Assembly (NCBI GenBank): GCA_028066355.1
Contig: JALCBP010000079.1
Location: forward strand, 1-11,070
Direction: 5' to 3'
DNA: 11,070 nt
Origin: UBA1268 sp002694955
GTDB lineage: Bacteria; Planctomycetota; Planctomycetia; Pirellulales; UBA1268
Shown: positions 7,527-11,070 of the stretch, piece by piece
Layout of the letters: the number at the start of each line of letters is the position of its first letter
Numbering within the stretch: the first letter of the stretch is position 1
Program-made: the position numbers and the translations under genes
The notes under the pieces: generated by a model
Seen by the model: the letters and a program-made list of their open reading frames with translations, nothing else
What the model was told of the DNA's origin: nothing
Database searches by the model: none

Positions 7527-9401
7527 TTATCTCCCAAACCTGAATTCATTGGAGTTGATCAAAGCCCACATGACGTCATCTGGTGTATTATCGAAAAGTG
7601 GTTCTTCTGACTTCTTTGGCAGACGCCCCAAGATTGCTTTCCAGAGGATCTCCATTTTGTCTTGTTGTGTTGTAGCTTGACGGAGTTTGCGATTAACCAG
7701 CGCATCCTCCGGAATGCCCAAGCCATTCATGAGAAACAGAATCTGCGGAATGTCTGGTTCTCGAGTTGCCCCATCAATTACTTCACGATTGGATTTACCC
7801 ATAAGCATGGACACCCAATTCTCCTTGTAATTTCTTCCGAAGGTAGACACCCGCCACAATTCATGCGGGCCCATATCCCCATTTCGCTTCATGGCTTCTC
7901 GCTCTTCCCGATTCTGGAATTGCGCTCGCCCGGGCCCTTTGACGGAATATTCAACAAAGTCTTTTGCTGTCATATTCTTCGACTTCTCGTAGAAGTGAGT
8001 GAACCCATCCCAACGGAATTCAGTGGCCACGTATTTGTCAGGTGTCTCCGTTTTCAGACTCAGGAATGAATCAACGATCACTTCCGCTGGCAATCGGCGA
8101 ACCATCGGCCCATCGAGGATATAGCCTGGAGGCGTGGCATCCACTGCTAGGGCTTTACTTTGGTAAATACCGCTATGAAAGAGGACACTCAGAAATAATT
8201 TGGTGTCGTACTTTAAAGCCTTCATCACACCAATAAGTTTTTCAGTAAGCGCTGGATGGTCTCCCATTTCTTCTACGGTTAATCCACCGAGCTGACCGAC
8301 CAACTCTGTACCCATGACCTCATGCCACAAACGATTTACTGTGGCTTTCGTAAACATGGGATTCTCAGATGAGACCATCCAATCAGCAAGAGAGCTGCGT
8401 GAATTGATCTCAGGGCCTAACTGGTTCTTTGGAAGCGAAGCAAGCTTTGCCTTGGTTATCTCATAGTTCACCTTTGGCATATTCCCAAAGAGTACATCTG
8501 CCTCCATGACTTGGTGCGGCTCACCATCTTCGTATTGATAGTCATGAGGTAAACGCATGAAGCCGGTACCATTGCCATAAATGGCGGCATGCTTCACACG
8601 AATAGATTCCCGATAGACAATCCACTCATTGAAGTCTCTGTTTTTTAAAACGTGACGATCCTTGGCGTAGATCTTTTTCTCATCTTGTGGTCGTGGATCC
8701 ACTCGCAGATGCGTCCTCGATGTGAATGCCGCCAGCTTATAGAAGTCTTGCTGCGTCCAATCCTCGTATGGGTGGTCATGACATTGAGCACATTCAATAC
8801 TCATGCCCATAAATGTTTTGACGGAGTTGGCTAAATGATCGAGGGGCATGGTTTCGCGAGCATAGAATCCTGTAGCGCCATTGCCTGGCTTATACAGTTC
8901 GCCGCTCGCGTTCACCAACTCATGTGCCATCTGATCATATGGCTTATTACTTCGGACAGCTTCTTTGATCCATTCAGAGAAATTGCCCGAATGATGCAAC
9001 TTGTCACCTATATCCTTCACTCGCAGAAGATCGGCCCAGTAGTTGTACCAGTGACTGTTGTATCCTTTGGAACGAAGTAATTTTTCAATGAGGAGGGATC
9101 GTTTGTCAGGATTTTTATCACCGACGAAACCATCTAGTTCAATAATTGTCGGAATGCGGCCAATGGCATCGAGATAGACTCGGCGACAAAACGTATAGTC
9201 ATCGATCTTCGGCCGTGGTGCCTGACTACGTTTCTTTAACTCGTCAGCGACTAGCTGATCAATTTCTTGAGCAAAGGCCACGACATCTGCAGCTGTTTGC
9301 GCAGCGTTCTTATCACCATCGCTTGAAGGCTCATTGGCGAGCAGCACCAGCGAACTGGAGAAGCACGCGCCGACCGCCATCCATGTGATCAAACACCGCA
9401 T
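7527..9401 (-). CDS. DUF1549/DUF1553 domain protein with single CxxCH motif
   Basis: A 624-residue exported protein of unknown function. Residues 1-22 are a Sec signal peptide (cleavage near LLA-NE). DUF1549 (PF07583) spans about 45-230 and includes the typical FCRRVYLDAIGRIPT segment at 71-85 and the hallmark ECAQCHDHPYEDW at 203-215. DUF1553 (PF07587) spans about 330-600, starting at SSLADWM and including NRLWHEVMG at 356-364 and RRLPAEVIVDSF at 435-446. Many relatives are 800-1100 residues and carry an N-terminal PSCyt1 cytochrome domain; this one goes from the signal peptide straight into DUF1549. The CAQCH at 204-208 has the form of a haem c site but is part of the family's conserved core, so haem binding is unproven. 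It is followed four bases later by the DUF1501 gene. The ATG at 9401 has AAGGG ten bases upstream. Confidence 0.93.
   Translation of the reverse strand: MRCLITWMAVGACFSSSLVLLANEPSSDGDKNAAQTAADVVAFAQEIDQLVADELKKRSQAPRPKIDDYTFCRRVYLDAIGRIPTIIELDGFVGDKNPDKRSLLIEKLLRSKGYNSHWYNYWADLLRVKDIGDKLHHSGNFSEWIKEAVRSNKPYDQMAHELVNASGELYKPGNGATGFYARETMPLDHLANSVKTFMGMSIECAQCHDHPYEDWTQQDFYKLAAFTSRTHLRVDPRPQDEKKIYAKDRHVLKNRDFNEWIVYRESIRVKHAAIYGNGTGFMRLPHDYQYEDGEPHQVMEADVLFGNMPKVNYEITKAKLASLPKNQLGPEINSRSSLADWMVSSENPMFTKATVNRLWHEVMGTELVGQLGGLTVEEMGDHPALTEKLIGVMKALKYDTKLFLSVLFHSGIYQSKALAVDATPPGYILDGPMVRRLPAEVIVDSFLSLKTETPDKYVATEFRWDGFTHFYEKSKNMTAKDFVEYSVKGPGRAQFQNREEREAMKRNGDMGPHELWRVSTFGRNYKENWVSMLMGKSNREVIDGATREPDIPQILFLMNGLGIPEDALVNRKLRQATTQQDKMEILWKAILGRLPKKSEEPLFDNTPDDVMWALINSNEFRFGR
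7531..7535 (-). promoter_or_regulatory. Ribosome binding site deciding the DUF1501 start
   Basis: GGGAG on the minus strand, eight bases before the ATG at 7522. It lies inside the last codons of the DUF1549 gene and supports the shorter start for the DUF1501 protein and coupled translation of the pair. Confidence 0.55.
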
Positions 9402-9456
9402 CGTCAGAAACCCTTGTTACTCGGCGACTCATTCCCAGTTCGTTTACTTATAGTAT

Positions 9457-9485
9457 GCATCGGACTTTTGGGATTGAGTCCATGC
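9457..9485. repeat. Nine-base-pair inverted repeat upstream of the DUF1549 gene
   Basis: GCAT (9457-9460) plus GGACT (9462-9466) pair with AGTCC (9477-9481) plus ATGC (9482-9485), giving nine pairs with one bulged C at 9461 and a ten-base loop. It lies about 55-85 bases before the DUF1549 start, in the only gap ahead of the DUF1549-DUF1501 pair. A TATAAG element on the minus strand (9447-9452) is right next to it, so it could be an operator over a promoter, but no good -35 element is seen. An RNA hairpin is the alternative. Confidence 0.35.
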
Positions 9486-9548
9486 CTACTTAAACAATGT
9501 AGCTGTGTGTTCTTCATTATCCTTGCAATCGGGGCGATATGAGACACC

Positions 9549-9577
9549 AAAAAACGCGTAAAAAGCCTGCTTTTGCG
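9549..9577 (-). terminator. Weak intrinsic-terminator-like hairpin after the right-edge sulfatase
   Basis: Beginning ten bases after the sulfatase stop, the minus strand reads CGC-AAAAG, a CAGG loop, CTTTT, a three-base bulge and GCG, followed by a run of six T. The stem is short and poor in GC, so termination would be weak or partial. The position and T-run are right for a terminator, separating the sulfatase from the DUF1549-DUF1501 pair. Confidence 0.35.
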
Positions 9578-9586
9578 GCATTCCAT

Positions 9587-11070
9587 TCAAGGGCCTGATG
9601 GCTTCTCGCCAGGATTCCAGTCTTTTAGCACCCTCCCACTACTATCGAGAAGTCGCAACTTCCTCAGTGTTGCAGAACCGGGGCCGTCAGCGACGTCAAT
9701 ACGCAGTTGGTAGAGCTGCTCAGCAGTATCAATCTCAAGTTGAACTTCTTGAGCCTGACTACCACCAACAATAGGAAATCGAATGTTTTCACCTCTCGGC
9801 AAAACGGCTTCTTTATCAGTCGTAAAGAAGATATCGCCCTGCCCCTTCCAATCAGTTGTGAGTTCGAAGGCAAGACAATAAGGGCCTGCGGGTGAAACCG
9901 GGTTGTGACGGAAATCCATGGCGATCCCGGGGTCGTCGCCGGTGAAGGTCAATTGAAATTCGTCTGCGGCTTTTTCAATTCGAGTGTTTTTGCGGGCACG
10001 TATTGAATCACGCCCGGCTCTGGGCTTCCGAACCGCCCTCGCTTTACCCTTCTTCCCGGGTGCGTTGAGCAAAGGCTCATTGGAGTCGCTGAAGACTGTC
10101 CACTGACTGTTCGATTTAGGTGTTTGAGCCGGAAGCATCTTTGGGTTTGCTAGCTTGGCAGAATGAAGGACATCACGGCTCATACTTTTCCATTTCTCAA
10201 CCATAGCTGTGAGCCGCTCGGGTTCGGATGCAGCGAGATTGTTCGTTTCAGTACGGTCGTTGCCAACGTTATAGAGTTCCCACTCCTGCCCCTTGAAGCT
10301 GACAACTTTCCAGTCACCGTCACGCAGTCCATAGTCGGAAGAAAACTGAAGATGAATGGGCTCAGCGCGATTGAGTTTTTTTCCTTCAAAGACAGGTCGA
10401 AGCGAAACTCCGGAGATGGGCCGAAGGTCACGTTGCGGATACTCACCGGGAATCGAGGCACCAGCTAGATCGACGAGAGTAGGAAAAACGTCAATCAAAT
10501 GGGCGGGGGTGTCAACGATCGCACCAGGCTTGGTCTTCAGGCCACCCGGCCAATGGACAATGCCCGGAGAGCTTATCCCGCCCTCGAATTGATTTTGCTT
10601 GTAAAAACGAAAGGGTGCATTGCGAGCCCAAGCCCACGGAGTGGAATCGGCCAAGGCAATATCACCATTCGTGGGCTCGACGTCGAGTAAGGGAGCCCGG
10701 CGATCATAAGGGCAGGCGCCGTTATCAGAAACGAAAATGATAAGTGTATTCTCAAGTTCGTCATGCTCTTTGAGATTGTCGACGAGCCGACCGACCTCTT
10801 GGTCAACGCGGTCAACCATGGCAGCGAGCGTAACCATGCGGTTTGTTTCATACGATCGCTGCCAGGGAACGACATCTTTCCACGCCCGGATATGAGGCGG
10901 GCGTGGGCTGGGCGTGAGCGTATCAGGAAGAAGCCCCAACCGAATCTGTTTTTTGATGCGGGCGTCACGTACCTCATCCCAGCCTTCGGTGTACCGACCC
11001 TTGTACTTGGCATAATCTTCAGGAAGCGCATGAAGAGGAGCATGAGGGGCATTAAAGGCAACATAGAGAT
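9587..11070 (-). CDS. Sulfatase with C-terminal beta-rich extension, 5' end outside the window
   Basis: The last 493 residues of a type I sulfatase; the frame stays open to the right edge (first whole codon at 11068), reading LYVAFNAPHAPLHALPEDY, the typical histidine loop. The formylglycine site and N-terminal metal ligands are off-window and cannot be judged. SDNG is at visible residues 114-117, followed by an insert, the FEGGISSPGIVHWPGG segment near 161-176, and the usual end of the sulfatase fold (DGDWK, then ELYN) near visible residues 250-270. After about residue 315 comes a roughly 180-residue extension: a very basic linker (visible 338-360, rich in Lys and Arg), then a beta-strand-like region ending in DWNPGEKPSGP. 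Similar tails occur on planctomycete sulfatases and could bind carbohydrate, which is inference. A TTG at 10939 in this frame is not the real start. It is followed by a 185-base gap. Confidence 0.92.
   Translation of the reverse strand, partial: LYVAFNAPHAPLHALPEDYAKYKGRYTEGWDEVRDARIKKQIRLGLLPDTLTPSPRPPHIRAWKDVVPWQRSYETNRMVTLAAMVDRVDQEVGRLVDNLKEHDELENTLIIFVSDNGACPYDRRAPLLDVEPTNGDIALADSTPWAWARNAPFRFYKQNQFEGGISSPGIVHWPGGLKTKPGAIVDTPAHLIDVFPTLVDLAGASIPGEYPQRDLRPISGVSLRPVFEGKKLNRAEPIHLQFSSDYGLRDGDWKVVSFKGQEWELYNVGNDRTETNNLAASEPERLTAMVEKWKSMSRDVLHSAKLANPKMLPAQTPKSNSQWTVFSDSNEPLLNAPGKKGKARAVRKPRAGRDSIRARKNTRIEKAADEFQLTFTGDDPGIAMDFRHNPVSPAGPYCLAFELTTDWKGQGDIFFTTDKEAVLPRGENIRFPIVGGSQAQEVQLEIDTAEQLYQLRIDVADGPGSATLRKLRLLDSSGRVLKDWNPGEKPSGP

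Noticed and set aside
9404..9586. 60-codon open frame on the minus strand directly after the right-edge sulfatase stop
   Set aside because: It starts right at the stop codon without a ribosome binding site, has no recognisable composition or motif, and contains the terminator-like hairpin and inverted repeat. It looks like a chance open frame in the gap.
1..11070. CRISPR arrays, insertion sequences, tRNA or rRNA genes
   Set aside because: No regularly spaced repeats, transposase-like frames, terminal inverted repeats or tRNA-like cloverleaf sequences were seen on either strand.

Overview
The window looks like a stretch of a marine or otherwise sulfated-glycan-degrading member of the PVC group, most likely Planctomycetota. 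This rests on gene content only: sulfatases next to a DUF1549/DUF1553 protein and a DUF1501 protein, plus an exported Gfo/Idh/MocA oxidoreductase, is a combination typical of planctomycete (and some verrucomicrobial) genomes. No rRNA or other marker gene is present, so the phylum is an inference. All genes lie on the minus strand, so transcription runs from high to low coordinates.

Layout in transcription order: (1) a sulfatase entering from the right edge (N-terminal catalytic part outside the window), with a long C-terminal extension (9587-11068); (2) a 185-base gap with a terminator-like hairpin and a 9-bp inverted repeat; (3) a DUF1549/DUF1553 protein with one CxxCH motif (7527-9401), followed after four bases by (4) a Tat-exported DUF1501 protein (6290-7522); (5) a 235-base gap with a small hairpin; (6) a Tat-type, probably lipidated Gfo/Idh/MocA oxidoreductase (4732-6054), whose 3' end overlaps (7) a giant fusion of an FAD-dependent oxidoreductase, an EF-hand calcium loop and a complete sulfatase (1515 to about 4778); (8) a 95-base gap; (9) a stand-alone secreted sulfatase with an altered active-site signature (82-1419); (10) the start codon and ribosome binding site of one more gene at the left edge.

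Read together, the locus is best explained as an accessory set for breaking down a sulfated polysaccharide outside the cytoplasm: three sulfatase domains remove sulfate, two redox proteins may oxidise or rearrange sugar units, and the DUF1549/DUF1501 pair is a surface or periplasmic module of unknown job that commonly accompanies such genes. All complete products carry an export signal. No glycoside hydrolase, transporter, regulator, tRNA or mobile element is seen, so the substrate cannot be named. The most unusual item is the oxidoreductase-EF-hand-sulfatase fusion; second is the Cys-Arg-Pro-Ser-Leu signature of the stand-alone sulfatase, where the usual arginine is missing.
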